From Atopobiaceae bacterium (GTDB lineage: Bacteria > Actinomycetota > Coriobacteriia > Coriobacteriales > Atopobiaceae): a DNA stretch of 64,000 nt. Of this stretch, positions 42,934-51,302 are shown in pieces. The stretch covers positions 1-64,000 of the forward strand of contig JAUNEG010000010.1 in the NCBI GenBank assembly GCA_030525685.1, read 5' to 3'. Position numbers and translations under genes: made by a program. The notes under the pieces are model-generated. The model worked only from the letters and a program-made list of their open reading frames with translations, searched no databases and was not told the DNA's origin. Each line of letters begins with the position of its first letter. The first letter of the stretch is position 1.

Positions 42934-43046
42934 CCAGGGTATGTGCACCGTTGCAAGAATGATGTTCTTCTCGCCAACGCGTTGACCTGCATGTTTATGA
43001 TCGCATGGTACCGTATTAATTTCGCAGCAGTGCACATACCCTGGGG
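42934..43046. repeat. 17-bp inverted repeat enclosing 79 bases
   Basis: CCCCAGGGTATGTGCAC (42934-42950) and GTGCACATACCCTGGGG (43030-43046) pair perfectly. The inner segment is more AT-rich and may hold a promoter (TTGACC). It could be a MITE-like element, a long RNA hairpin, or a small invertible segment. It lies upstream of the serine-hydrolase gene. No recombinase is adjacent. Confidence 0.7.
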
Positions 43047-43120
43047 AGGGGCGAGCGGTCGCCGAGAAGAGCGAGCCGGGCTGACGCCCGTGTGCGACAA
43101 TGTGCGCGTCTGGAGGTCCC

Positions 43121-44089
43121 ATGAGGAAGCGCATCGCCATAGCGCTGCTCGTCGTCGCGCTCGTCGCCGTTGGCGTCGTCGCCGGCGTCACCCTGCTCCC
43201 CCGCCTCACGGCGGACCTCGAGCCCGCCGAGGTCGAGGAGCCGGCCGATCTCCCGGAGGAGTCGGAGGAAGAGGAGGCGCTCTTCGACAAGCCGGCCCAG
43301 CCCGTGACCATGGCGGAGGCGCCCACGCGCACCTCGACGACGGACGCCGGCCTCACCGTCACGGCCCCCGAGGCGTTTCTCGGCTCCGCCGAGCTTGCCG
43401 CCGTCGAGGACGAGATCGCCGCCCTCGAGGAGGACGGCTTCACCGTGAGCGTGGTGCTGCTGGACCTGGAGACGCGTCGGGGCGTGACCTACAACGCCGA
43501 CGCGACCATGTACCCTGCGAGCGCGATCAAGGCAGCCTTCTGCACCTGGCTCTACGAGACCAAGGGCGGCGCCGGCAAGCTGTCCTCCGAGGTCGCCGAC
43601 GCGATCATCAACTCCGACAACGAGGCCTATGACAAGCTCACCGCCACCTACGGCTACGAGTCCTTCGAGTCCTGGTACAAGGACGTGGGCGGCTTCGCCT
43701 TTGAGCGCCCGCGCGTGCACTACATCTATCCCCACGTGACGGCGAGCTCGCTCGCCTCGGTCTGGGAGGAGATCTACGACTTCGGGGCCTCGGACGAGAA
43801 GGGCGCGGACGAGCTCGGCAGCTACCTCGCACAGACGGCCGTCTCGCCCATAGCGGAGGTGTTGCGGGGCGACGTCGAGGTGTGGAGCAAGGCGGGCTGG
43901 TATCCCGCGGACGAGTGGGACATCCCCGCGTCCAACGACGCCGGCGTCGTCTTCTCGGACACCGGGGCCTACGTCATGGTGGTCATGACTGACATGAGCT
44001 CCAACCTCGGCGCGCTTGAGCCGCTGGTTTCCGCGCTCGACGCGGCGCACACGCTAATGTGCGGGGACACGGTCGCGTACTACGAGTAG
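43121..44089 (+). CDS. Secreted/anchored serine beta-lactamase-fold protein
   Basis: A 322-residue protein. Residues 5-27 are a hydrophobic signal-anchor; an acidic linker follows (to about 75); then a class A beta-lactamase-like domain (PF13354) from about 90. The active site is SAIK (Ser134, Lys137), with SDN (165-167) as the second motif and KAG (257-259) replacing the usual KTG. No Glu166-type omega loop is evident, so it may be a D,D-peptidase-like or non-hydrolytic cell-wall enzyme rather than a resistance enzyme. TGGAGG precedes the start. The short N-terminal extension from 43100 is not used. Confidence 0.85.
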   Translation: MRKRIAIALLVVALVAVGVVAGVTLLPRLTADLEPAEVEEPADLPEESEEEEALFDKPAQPVTMAEAPTRTSTTDAGLTVTAPEAFLGSAELAAVEDEIAALEEDGFTVSVVLLDLETRRGVTYNADATMYPASAIKAAFCTWLYETKGGAGKLSSEVADAIINSDNEAYDKLTATYGYESFESWYKDVGGFAFERPRVHYIYPHVTASSLASVWEEIYDFGASDEKGADELGSYLAQTAVSPIAEVLRGDVEVWSKAGWYPADEWDIPASNDAGVVFSDTGAYVMVVMTDMSSNLGALEPLVSALDAAHTLMCGDTVAYYE

Positions 44090-44092
44090 ACC

Positions 44093-44878
44093 TCATCCGC
44101 GCTGGTTGGTGAGCCAGAGGGCGTGGAGGCCGCGCAGCGTAAGGGTCTCGTCGACCTGCGTCTCGTGAGCCAGGAGGGCCGCCATCGCCTGGGCGCCGTC
44201 GCCGGTGAGGACGATCGTCGCGTCCTCGCCGAGCTCGCGGGCGATCGCGTCGAGAAGACCGTCGATGCGGGCGACCTCGCCGAGCACCACGCCCGACTGC
44301 ATCGCCGAGCGCGTGTTGCGGCCGATCACGGAGGCGGGCGCGCGCAGCTCGATCATGGGCAGGCGCGCCGCGGCGGCGGCGAGCGAGCGGGCGCCCAGCG
44401 CCACGCCCGGGGCGATGATGCCGCCCACGAAGGTCCCCTCCGCGTCCATCACCTCGAAGTTGGTCGTGGTCCCCAGGTCGACGACCACGACGGGGGCGTC
44501 GTAGGTCTCGCGGGCGGCGATGGCGTCGGCCACGCGGTCGGCTCCGACCTCGGAGGGGTCGTCGTAGCGCATGCGGATGCCGGTCTTGAGCCCGGGTCCG
44601 ACCACGAGCGGGCGCGCCTCACACGCGGAGGCGAGCGCCTGGCGCCAGGCGTCGGTGTGCGTGGGGACGACGCAGCCGAGAATGGCGCCCTGCAGCTCCT
44701 CGACGCCGAGCATGCCCAGGATCTCGTCGAGCCGCAGCCAGGCCTCGTCGGCGGTGAGGCGCTCCGGCGTCGTGAGCTCGAAGGTGCCCGAGAGCTCTTC
44801 GCCCGAGAAGAGCCCGAGCCTCGTGACGGTGTTGCCCACGTCGACGGCAAGCACGTTCTTCTCGGCGCTCTGTGTCAT
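44093..44878 (-). CDS. coaX: Type III pantothenate kinase
   Basis: A 261-residue ASKHA-fold kinase for the first step of coenzyme A synthesis. Motifs are the N-terminal VLAVDVGNTVTRLGLF (P-loop-like), VGADRVADAIAA (pantothenate/ATP), VVVDLGTTTNFEV and FVGGIIAPGVALGARSLA. GGAGGACCC precedes the ATG at 44878; the longer frame is not needed. It is convergent with the beta-lactamase-like gene and divergent from the OPT transporter. Confidence 0.95.
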   Translation of the reverse strand: MTQSAEKNVLAVDVGNTVTRLGLFSGEELSGTFELTTPERLTADEAWLRLDEILGMLGVEELQGAILGCVVPTHTDAWRQALASACEARPLVVGPGLKTGIRMRYDDPSEVGADRVADAIAARETYDAPVVVVDLGTTTNFEVMDAEGTFVGGIIAPGVALGARSLAAAAARLPMIELRAPASVIGRNTRSAMQSGVVLGEVARIDGLLDAIARELGEDATIVLTGDGAQAMAALLAHETQVDETLTLRGLHALWLTNQRG

Positions 44879-44988
44879 GGGTCCTCCAAAATACTCGGGC
44901 ACGCGGGCCGGCTCTTGCCCTATACTCTAGCAGTCCGTAGTAACCCGACTTCCCGCCGAGGGGGAGCGGATATACGAAGGAGAACCTA

Positions 44989-46632
44989 ATGAGCGAATCT
45001 GGCGATCGCGCCTCCTGGCGCGCGCAGCTGAGCCCCGTGGGCATCGTCATCGGCTGCGTCGGCTGCGTCATCATCACCGCGTCTTCGGTCTACACCGCCC
45101 TCAAGATGGGCGCGCTGCCGTGGCCCACGATCTTCACCTCCATCGTCGCGCTGTTTTTGCTGAGGGCCTTCGGGCACCGCAGCCTCAACGAGGCCAACGT
45201 CACGCAGATCGTGATGTCGGCCGGCTCCATGGTGGCGGGCGGCCTGGCGTTCACGATCCCCGGCATCTGGATGCTCGGGCTGGCCGACGAGGTCAGCTGG
45301 GCGGAGATGCTCTTCGTGGCGCTCGCCGGCACGCTGCTGGGCCTGGTCTGCACCGCGGCGATACGCAGGCGCTTCGTCGACGAGTCGGACCTGGAGTACC
45401 CCATCGGCACCGCCGCGGCCGAGACCCTCATGGCCACCAAGACGGGCGGGGTCACCGGCAAGCGGCTCTTTGGCTCCATGGGCCTCGCGGGCCTGTGGTG
45501 CGTAGCGCGCGATGCGCTGGGCATGATGCCCGCGCTCGTGGCGCAGCTCCCCATCCCCGGCGTGAGCTTCGCGATCTACAACTCCCCGCAGATGCTCTCC
45601 GTGGGCTTCCTCGTGGGCGGCTTCGCGGTGGCGTTCTGGTTCCTCGGCGCGCTCGTCGGCAACTTCGGCATCATCGTGGGCGGCAGCTCCGTCGGCCTCT
45701 GGGACGTGACCACGGCGCAGGGCATCGTGTCCAGCCTGGGCATGGGCCTCATGATGGGCTCCGGCGCGGGCGTCGTGCTGAAGGACATCCTGCCGCACGC
45801 GGCGCGGCTCCTTCGCGGGCGCGGGGCGCGCGACGGCGAGAAGGGCCGGCGCAGCCGCCTCGAGGTCGGCACGCTCGCCCTCATGGTGGCCGCCGCGGCG
45901 CTGCTCGTGTGCATCGGGCTCGGGCTGGGCCCGGTCGTCGCCGTGGTCGTGGTCCTTCTCGCCTTCGTGACCACGATCATGAGCGCGCAGTCCGTGGGCC
46001 AGACCGGCATCGACCCGATGGAGATCTTCGGCCTCATCGTGCTTCTCGCCGTGGCGGCGTTCTCTGACGCGAGCCAGGTGCAGCTCTTCTACGTGGCGGG
46101 CGTGGTGGCCGTGGCCTGCGGCCTGGCCGGTGACGTCATGAGCGACTTCAAGACCGGCGCGATCATCGGCACGAGCCCGCGTGCCATGTGGGTCGGCCAG
46201 GCGATCGGCGCGCTTCTGGGCACCGTGGTCTCCGTGGCGGTGCTCGTCACGCTGTTCTCCGCGTACGGGCCGGGCGCCTTCGGCTCCGGGCAGATGTTCG
46301 TCTCGGCGCAGGCGAGCGTCGTGGCGACGATGGTCTCGGGCATCCCGAGCGTGCCGGGCTTTGTGGTCGGGCTTCTGGGCGGCGTCGCCCTCTACCAGGC
46401 GGGGCTGCCGGCGATGATGTTCGGCCTGGGTGTCTACCTGCCGTTCTACATGTCGCTCACCGCGGCGCTCGGCGCGGGCGTGCGATGGGTCTACGAGCGC
46501 GTCTGCACGGCGCGCGGCGTGGAGGACTCCGAGGAGAAGGGCGTGGTCGTGGCGTCCGGCGTGCTCGGCGGCGAGTCCATCGTGGGCGTGGTGATCGCGC
46601 TTGCGAGCGTGGTGACGGGGCTGACCGGGTAG
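44989..46632 (+). CDS. OPT family oligopeptide transporter
   Basis: A 547-residue membrane protein with about 14-16 helices, of the OPT/YSL superfamily (proton-coupled uptake of small peptides or metal chelates). It begins with GIVIGCVGCVIITASSVYTALKMGALPWPTIF and has the NEANVTQIVMSAG and LEYPIGTAAAETLMATKTGG regions seen in prokaryotic OPT proteins. AGGAGAACC precedes the start. It stands alone between coaX and the converging amidase gene. Nothing fixes the substrate; peptides are most likely. Confidence 0.93.
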   Translation: MSESGDRASWRAQLSPVGIVIGCVGCVIITASSVYTALKMGALPWPTIFTSIVALFLLRAFGHRSLNEANVTQIVMSAGSMVAGGLAFTIPGIWMLGLADEVSWAEMLFVALAGTLLGLVCTAAIRRRFVDESDLEYPIGTAAAETLMATKTGGVTGKRLFGSMGLAGLWCVARDALGMMPALVAQLPIPGVSFAIYNSPQMLSVGFLVGGFAVAFWFLGALVGNFGIIVGGSSVGLWDVTTAQGIVSSLGMGLMMGSGAGVVLKDILPHAARLLRGRGARDGEKGRRSRLEVGTLALMVAAAALLVCIGLGLGPVVAVVVVLLAFVTTIMSAQSVGQTGIDPMEIFGLIVLLAVAAFSDASQVQLFYVAGVVAVACGLAGDVMSDFKTGAIIGTSPRAMWVGQAIGALLGTVVSVAVLVTLFSAYGPGAFGSGQMFVSAQASVVATMVSGIPSVPGFVVGLLGGVALYQAGLPAMMFGLGVYLPFYMSLTAALGAGVRWVYERVCTARGVEDSEEKGVVVASGVLGGESIVGVVIALASVVTGLTG

Positions 46633-46661
46633 CGCCGTCGCGCGCGGCAGGTGGACCAGGC

Positions 46662-47732
46662 CTACGAGAAGAGCTCAAGCGGGTGCGGGGCCTTGGTCCG
46701 GTCCAAGAAGTAGTGCGTGAGCGCGGCCGGCAGCTCGACCATCGCGTCGAGCTCGCGCGCCAGCGCGCAGGCCACGCGCGCGGCAGCGAGGCCGGGCCCG
46801 CACGAGACGAGCAGCGCCGTCGCGAGCTCGTCGGTGGGCACCGTGACGCCCGTGCCGCCGGCCATGTTCACTGACTTGCAGAGCGCCTTCGAGCGCACGC
46901 CGGCCACGACGCCGGCGGTGCGCGGCCTAAAGCCGCGCGGGATGGTCTCGTCGGGCGCGAGCAGGTCAACGGGGCCCTCGAGGCTGAGCACGCAGGCCGC
47001 GGGCCGCTCCTCCCAGAGCGTCCCCAGCTCGCCCACCGTGACTGCGCGCTCGTAGGGGTCCGAGAAGCTCCGCTCCTCTACCTCCCAGCCCGACCCCAGG
47101 CCCTCGACGTAGGGGTCCAGGCGGTCGCGCATGTCGGAGCCGTCGGGCAGGGTGGCGCAGCCGCGCGCGGGAACCACCACCCGCCCCGGCTCCCCTCCCC
47201 CGAGCGAGGCCCCCGTCGCGAGCTCCGCGAGGCCGACCACGCGCTCGAGCGCGTTGCCGATGAAGCCGATTCCGCCCGTGAACGTGAGGTCGTCCGTCGA
47301 GCGCCCGACGCCGGTGACCAGGCCGAGCCCCTTGCCCATGAGGGAGTAGAGGCTCGTGGCGGCGGCCGGGGCGAGCACGCTGCCGCCGCCATCGGTGCCC
47401 ACGCAGAGGTCGTTGATCCCCTTCAGCACGTTGACGGCCCCGCCGCTGGTGGAGCCGGTCATGGGACGATACGTGAGGGGGTTCACCAGCTCGGCGTCCA
47501 CGCTGCGGCCCAGGTCGCTCATCCGGTCGACCGTCAGCAGCAGGTACGCGGGCGACGCGTCGATGAGGTCGAGGAGCTCGCGCGGGAGGTCCGCGGTGTC
47601 CTTCACGCCCACCGTGAGGAACCCCGGGCCCTTCTCGGCCGCCCGCTCGCGCGCGCGGGGATTCAGGGACACCACGCTGCGGCCCCGAGCGCGCCGGGCG
47701 ACCGCGATCCGGTCCTCGAGGGGGAGCGCCAC
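46662..47732 (-). CDS. Amidase-signature-type hydrolase at the end of the yhf-like cluster
   Basis: A 356-residue divergent amidase-signature protein. The Ser-cisSer-Lys triad is readable: Lys in FLTVGVKDTADL, the cis-Ser in GSTSGGAVNVL, and the Ser nucleophile in VGTDGGGSVLAPAAATSLY. It is short for the family (usually 450 or more). The start is GTG at 47732, just 3 bases past the yhfW-like stop, so it is translationally coupled. I do not recall an amidase in the E. coli yhf set; here it suggests that an amide bond is cut in the pathway. Its substrate is unknown. Confidence 0.85.
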   Translation of the reverse strand: MALPLEDRIAVARRARGRSVVSLNPRARERAAEKGPGFLTVGVKDTADLPRELLDLIDASPAYLLLTVDRMSDLGRSVDAELVNPLTYRPMTGSTSGGAVNVLKGINDLCVGTDGGGSVLAPAAATSLYSLMGKGLGLVTGVGRSTDDLTFTGGIGFIGNALERVVGLAELATGASLGGGEPGRVVVPARGCATLPDGSDMRDRLDPYVEGLGSGWEVEERSFSDPYERAVTVGELGTLWEERPAACVLSLEGPVDLLAPDETIPRGFRPRTAGVVAGVRSKALCKSVNMAGGTGVTVPTDELATALLVSCGPGLAAARVACALARELDAMVELPAALTHYFLDRTKAPHPLELFS

Positions 47733-47735
47733 GGT

Positions 47736-48956
47736 CTACCCCCTGATGAGCGGCCAGAAGCTCGTGCCGTTCTGCGGCGCGGGCACACCGAAGTAGTCGC
47801 ACACGCTCGCCCCCACGTCGGAGAGCGTCGCGCGCGTGCCGATGGTCCCCGCCGGCGCGCCGACGTGGCTCACGAGCAACGGCACGTACTCGCGAGTGTG
47901 GTGCGGGTGGCCGATCGTGGGATCGTTGCCGTGGTCGGCCTGGACCACCAGCACGCCCTCGGGCCGAAGCGCCGCTACGATGCGCCCGATGACCTCGTCG
48001 GCTACGCGGAGCTTCTCGGCATACCCGGGGACGTTCTCGCGGTGCCCCATGAGGTCGGTCTCTTGCACGTTGGTGCAGATGAAGCCCGACCCGGGGGCTC
48101 TCACCAGCTCGAGCGTGCGCTCGAGCACGGTCCGGGTGTCCACGATCGACTCCGACTCGCCGAAGTGGTTGGCGCACACGTCGGCCACCTTGCCCAGGAG
48201 GTGCACGTCCACGCCATGGCTGCCGAGGATGTAGGGCGCCTGGACCTTCTCGTCCACGCCGTAGCCCATGTGGATGCAGTGGTAATCGTCGTTGTAGACG
48301 CCCGAGGTCGGCGCGTTGACGCCGATGAAGCCGTCGTGCTCCTCCACGGCGGCGAGCAGGTTGTCCAGGTGCACCCCGCGGCCGCCGAAGGTGATGACGC
48401 GCGGGGTCTTGGCGATGCCGCGCACGATGCGCCCGACCTCGAGCTCGGTGTCGAAGTCCATGTCATCGAGGGCGGCGGTCACGTTGAACGCCTGGCCGGG
48501 GTCGCACTCCACGTTGTCCGCCACCGTGCACGCCTCGTTGACGATCACAAAGCGCAGGCCGGACGCGGAGGCGTAGATGCGCGTCGAGAAGCCCGCGGCC
48601 TCGAGCGCGGCGGCAATCTCGTCGACGGCGATCTTGATGGGCTCGGTCAGCGGCACGGGCGGCTTGGTCCCCATGATCTCCTGGTGCCCGTAGAACGTGT
48701 CGGCCCCCTGGTGGGTGAGCGTGCCCCGGCCCCACGTGGCGTCGGGCGAGAAGGGCAGTCCGGCAAACTCGCGGCCCGCCGCGTTGGCCAGCCCCAGCTT
48801 GGCCAGGTTGGGCAGGGCGAGATCCGGGGTGTTCTCGAAGATGTGGACGCAGGTGTTGGCGCCGAGGTCGGCGGGGCGGACCTCGGGCACGTCGGGCATC
48901 TGGCCGACGCCGAACCCATCGAGCACGATGACGACGAACTTGCCTTGCTGCTGCAT
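47736..48956 (-). CDS. yhfW: YhfW-like phosphopentomutase-family enzyme
   Basis: A 406-residue alkaline-phosphatase-fold metalloenzyme of the phosphopentomutase group. Metal ligands are Asp13 (VIVLDGFGVG), QADHGNDP and HTREYVPLLVSH. Thr87 in GADTFYGHQEIMG matches the phospho-threonine of DeoB (comparison from memory). It differs from true DeoB in this loop (FYGHQ for MTGHW) and lacks deoA/deoC neighbours. I infer a mutase or transferase on an uncommon phosphorylated compound. Confidence 0.9.
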   Translation of the reverse strand: MQQQGKFVVIVLDGFGVGQMPDVPEVRPADLGANTCVHIFENTPDLALPNLAKLGLANAAGREFAGLPFSPDATWGRGTLTHQGADTFYGHQEIMGTKPPVPLTEPIKIAVDEIAAALEAAGFSTRIYASASGLRFVIVNEACTVADNVECDPGQAFNVTAALDDMDFDTELEVGRIVRGIAKTPRVITFGGRGVHLDNLLAAVEEHDGFIGVNAPTSGVYNDDYHCIHMGYGVDEKVQAPYILGSHGVDVHLLGKVADVCANHFGESESIVDTRTVLERTLELVRAPGSGFICTNVQETDLMGHRENVPGYAEKLRVADEVIGRIVAALRPEGVLVVQADHGNDPTIGHPHHTREYVPLLVSHVGAPAGTIGTRATLSDVGASVCDYFGVPAPQNGTSFWPLIRG

Positions 48957-48998
48957 GACAGAACTCCTTTCGGCGCCGGGCCTGCGACCGGCGCGCAG

Positions 48999-50159
48999 TC
49001 ACCGAAGCCGGTGACCCTGGGTGTCGTAGATCCCCTCGAGCCGGGGGCTGCCCGCGGAGAGGCCGCTCACGACGGCGACCTCGCTGCGCGTCACGAAGAT
49101 CTGCGTGCGGAAGCACATGAGGACCGGGTCGCTCACCCGGCAGGGCTCGGAGAGCTCGAAGTGATAGTCGATGGACTCGTCGGTGGGCGGGGTCACGCGC
49201 ACGGGGCGCGCCGCATCGACGGAGGGACCGACCAGGGCGTGAGCGAGGTGGCCGCGACGGTAGTGGCCCCCGCCGTAGCAGTAGGCGCGCCCGTCGAGGT
49301 TGTGGCTCACCTCGCTCACATAGGCGTACGCCACGCGCTCGGGGGCGTCGACGTGGGCGGCGTGATAGGGCGTGGTGCCCGTGAGGCCGTGCCCGGGCTC
49401 CATGTGGGTCCCGCCGAGCGCGGCGACCTTGGGGATGGAGCGCACGCAGCTCGCCGAGGGCATGTTGAGCTGGAGGTCGTGGTAGCCGCGGGCCTCGAGG
49501 AGGCGCGCCGCTGCGCGCACGGTCTCGGCGTTGGGCAGCGCCACGATGTCGCCCGCGTCCTCGGAGTAGAGCAGGCACGGGAACGAGCAGACGCCGGCGA
49601 TCCGGACGCCGGCGACGCGCTCGAGCGCATCCACCGCGGCTTCGAGCTCGTCGAGCGCGAAGCCCCCGTACTGACCCGAGTAGAGCAGGTCGGAGGGGCC
49701 GATGACGCGCAGCATGATGGGCTGATCGAGGCCGAGCGCCGAGGCGGCGCGCCCGATCTCGTCGGCCTTCTCCACGGAGTAGACGGTCATGATGTCCGGG
49801 CGCGCCGAGACGATGCGCTCCATCAGGGCATGGGGCACCTGCACAAGATGTCCCACGTTCCCGAGCGCGATGCCGTTGTCGGCCATGACGAGCGCCTCGC
49901 GGAAGTCCACGCACACGGCGCCGGCCAGCCCCACCTCCCTGAGGCGGTGCGCCAGGACCGGGTTTCTCCCCAGCTGTTTGAGCATGAAGTAGAGCGTGAT
50001 CTTGTGGGCGGCCGCCTCCGCCTGCATGAGGGTGGCGTTCTCGGTGACGGCGTCCAGGTCGACGAGATAGGTGTCGGGCTGGACGACGCCGTCGCGCTCC
50101 CAGGCGAGCGCGAGCTCGGCCAGCGGGCGGTTCGACGCAAGCAGTCTGTCTAGAAACAT
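48999..50159 (-). CDS. yhfX: YhfX-like PLP enzyme (alanine racemase fold)
   Basis: A 386-residue fold-III PLP enzyme. The PLP lysine is expected in ITLYFMLKQLGRNP. The barrel continues with AGAVCVDFREALV, GNVGHLVQVP and ICS-type strands such as GVCSFPCLLYSEDAGD. The C-terminal beta domain carries AYCYGGGHYRRGHLAHALVG. Family members racemise or decarboxylate amino acids; YhfX's own substrate is not known to me. The gene is 36 bases from the yhfS-like gene. Confidence 0.9.
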   Translation of the reverse strand: MFLDRLLASNRPLAELALAWERDGVVQPDTYLVDLDAVTENATLMQAEAAAHKITLYFMLKQLGRNPVLAHRLREVGLAGAVCVDFREALVMADNGIALGNVGHLVQVPHALMERIVSARPDIMTVYSVEKADEIGRAASALGLDQPIMLRVIGPSDLLYSGQYGGFALDELEAAVDALERVAGVRIAGVCSFPCLLYSEDAGDIVALPNAETVRAAARLLEARGYHDLQLNMPSASCVRSIPKVAALGGTHMEPGHGLTGTTPYHAAHVDAPERVAYAYVSEVSHNLDGRAYCYGGGHYRRGHLAHALVGPSVDAARPVRVTPPTDESIDYHFELSEPCRVSDPVLMCFRTQIFVTRSEVAVVSGLSAGSPRLEGIYDTQGHRLR

Positions 50160-50195
50160 CGGGGGCTCCCCTTCACGAAGGCAAACACGCGGGCG

Positions 50196-51302
50196 CTAGG
50201 CGCCGTAGACCTCCTCGATGAGCTCGCGGAGGATGCGGATCACGGTGTCGGGGCCGGACCGCATGACGTTGATGCGAATCATACGCCTCTGCCAGGTGGG
50301 GTCCTTGGCGCGGAAGGTTGCGCTGATGCGGTAGAACATCGGGACGAACTCGTACTTGCTCTCGCATCCCACGGGGTTGGGCGCCGCGCCGTGCGACGGG
50401 GCGAGCTCGAGCACGCGGTCGGCGATCTCGTCCTCAAACTCCACGATGACGGCCTTGCTCTCCGCGTTGACCACGGAGGCGCTGCGCACGTGCGGCAGCT
50501 CGCCCTCGCTCAGGCGGCGGGCGACCTCGTGGCAGGTGGCACCGGTGATGGAGAGGGCGACGGGCGCGTAGATGAGGCCGCGCAGGGCCGCCACGGCCTC
50601 GTGCCCCTGGACCTGGCTGCCGCCGGAGTACTGCAGCTCGCGGACCTTCTCGACGAGCTCCACGCGACCGATGACCACGCCGACGCCCTCGGGCCCCAGG
50701 ACCTTGAAGCACGAGAAGGTCGCGAGGTCGGCACCGAGCTGACAGCCGATGGCCTTGACCTTCGTGGCCGCGTAGTTGTCGTCGGTGACGATGGGCACCT
50801 CCCCCAGGCACGCGCGGACCCGCTCGATCACGTGGCCGAGCTCGTAGGAGTCATCCGGCTTCTGACGGGAGTGCTGGATGAGCACGCCGGCAATGACGTC
50901 CTTGTTCGCGGCGCAGACGCGCTTGAGCGAGGCGTCGTCGTTGAAGTCGGCGACCACGACGGGGCAGCCCATCGTGTCGAGCGTCACCTTGGTGGTGGGA
51001 TAAATCGGCGCGTCGTGCACGAGCACGGTCTGGCCGGGCCGCATCGCGGCAACGAGCGACCAGCGCAGCGCGCCGGTGCCCGCGCCGCGCACGAGGACCG
51101 CGTCCTCGGCGTCGAACGCCTCGGCGAAGACCCTCTCCACGCGGATGGTCTGGTAGGGGCGGTTGGTGCCCGCGCGCACACCGAGGTCGCCCAGGTCGAG
51201 CGCCTCCTCACCGGTGAAGTGGCGCGTCGCGGAGTCGACGATCTTGAACTGGAGCGCGCGCGCCTCCTCGAAGGTGCGCGAGTAGAGCGGGTAGGTCCTC
51301 AC
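50196..51302 (-). CDS. yhfS: YhfS-like PLP enzyme (aminotransferase fold)
   Basis: A 368-residue fold-I PLP enzyme. The PLP lysine is in LATFSCFKVLGPEGVGVV, and the cofactor loop is VRGAGTGALRWSL. Other strands are VLVHDAPIYPTTKVTLD and VPIVTDDNYAATKV (Asp that holds the pyridine nitrogen). It is distant from classical aminotransferases and matches the E. coli yhfS type. Its start overlaps the end of the php-like gene by 4 bases. The substrate is unknown. Confidence 0.88.
   Translation of the reverse strand: MRTYPLYSRTFEEARALQFKIVDSATRHFTGEEALDLGDLGVRAGTNRPYQTIRVERVFAEAFDAEDAVLVRGAGTGALRWSLVAAMRPGQTVLVHDAPIYPTTKVTLDTMGCPVVVADFNDDASLKRVCAANKDVIAGVLIQHSRQKPDDSYELGHVIERVRACLGEVPIVTDDNYAATKVKAIGCQLGADLATFSCFKVLGPEGVGVVIGRVELVEKVRELQYSGGSQVQGHEAVAALRGLIYAPVALSITGATCHEVARRLSEGELPHVRSASVVNAESKAVIVEFEDEIADRVLELAPSHGAAPNPVGCESKYEFVPMFYRISATFRAKDPTWQRRMIRINVMRSGPDTVIRILRELIEEVYGA

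Larger units (their letters stand above)
42809..43120. other. 312-bp divergent region between tetR and the beta-lactamase-fold gene
   Basis: No gene is visible. It contains the TetR-type palindrome at 42847-42861, a pyrimidine-rich tract (42898-42940), the 17-bp inverted repeat at 42934-43046, and a CTTCTCGCC copy at 42967. A TTGACC at about 42983 may be a -35, but no clear -10 follows. Confidence 0.5.

Noticed and set aside
47736..48956. A true phosphopentomutase (deoB) of nucleoside salvage
   Set aside because: No deo neighbours, an altered active-site loop and full yhf context favour YhfW.
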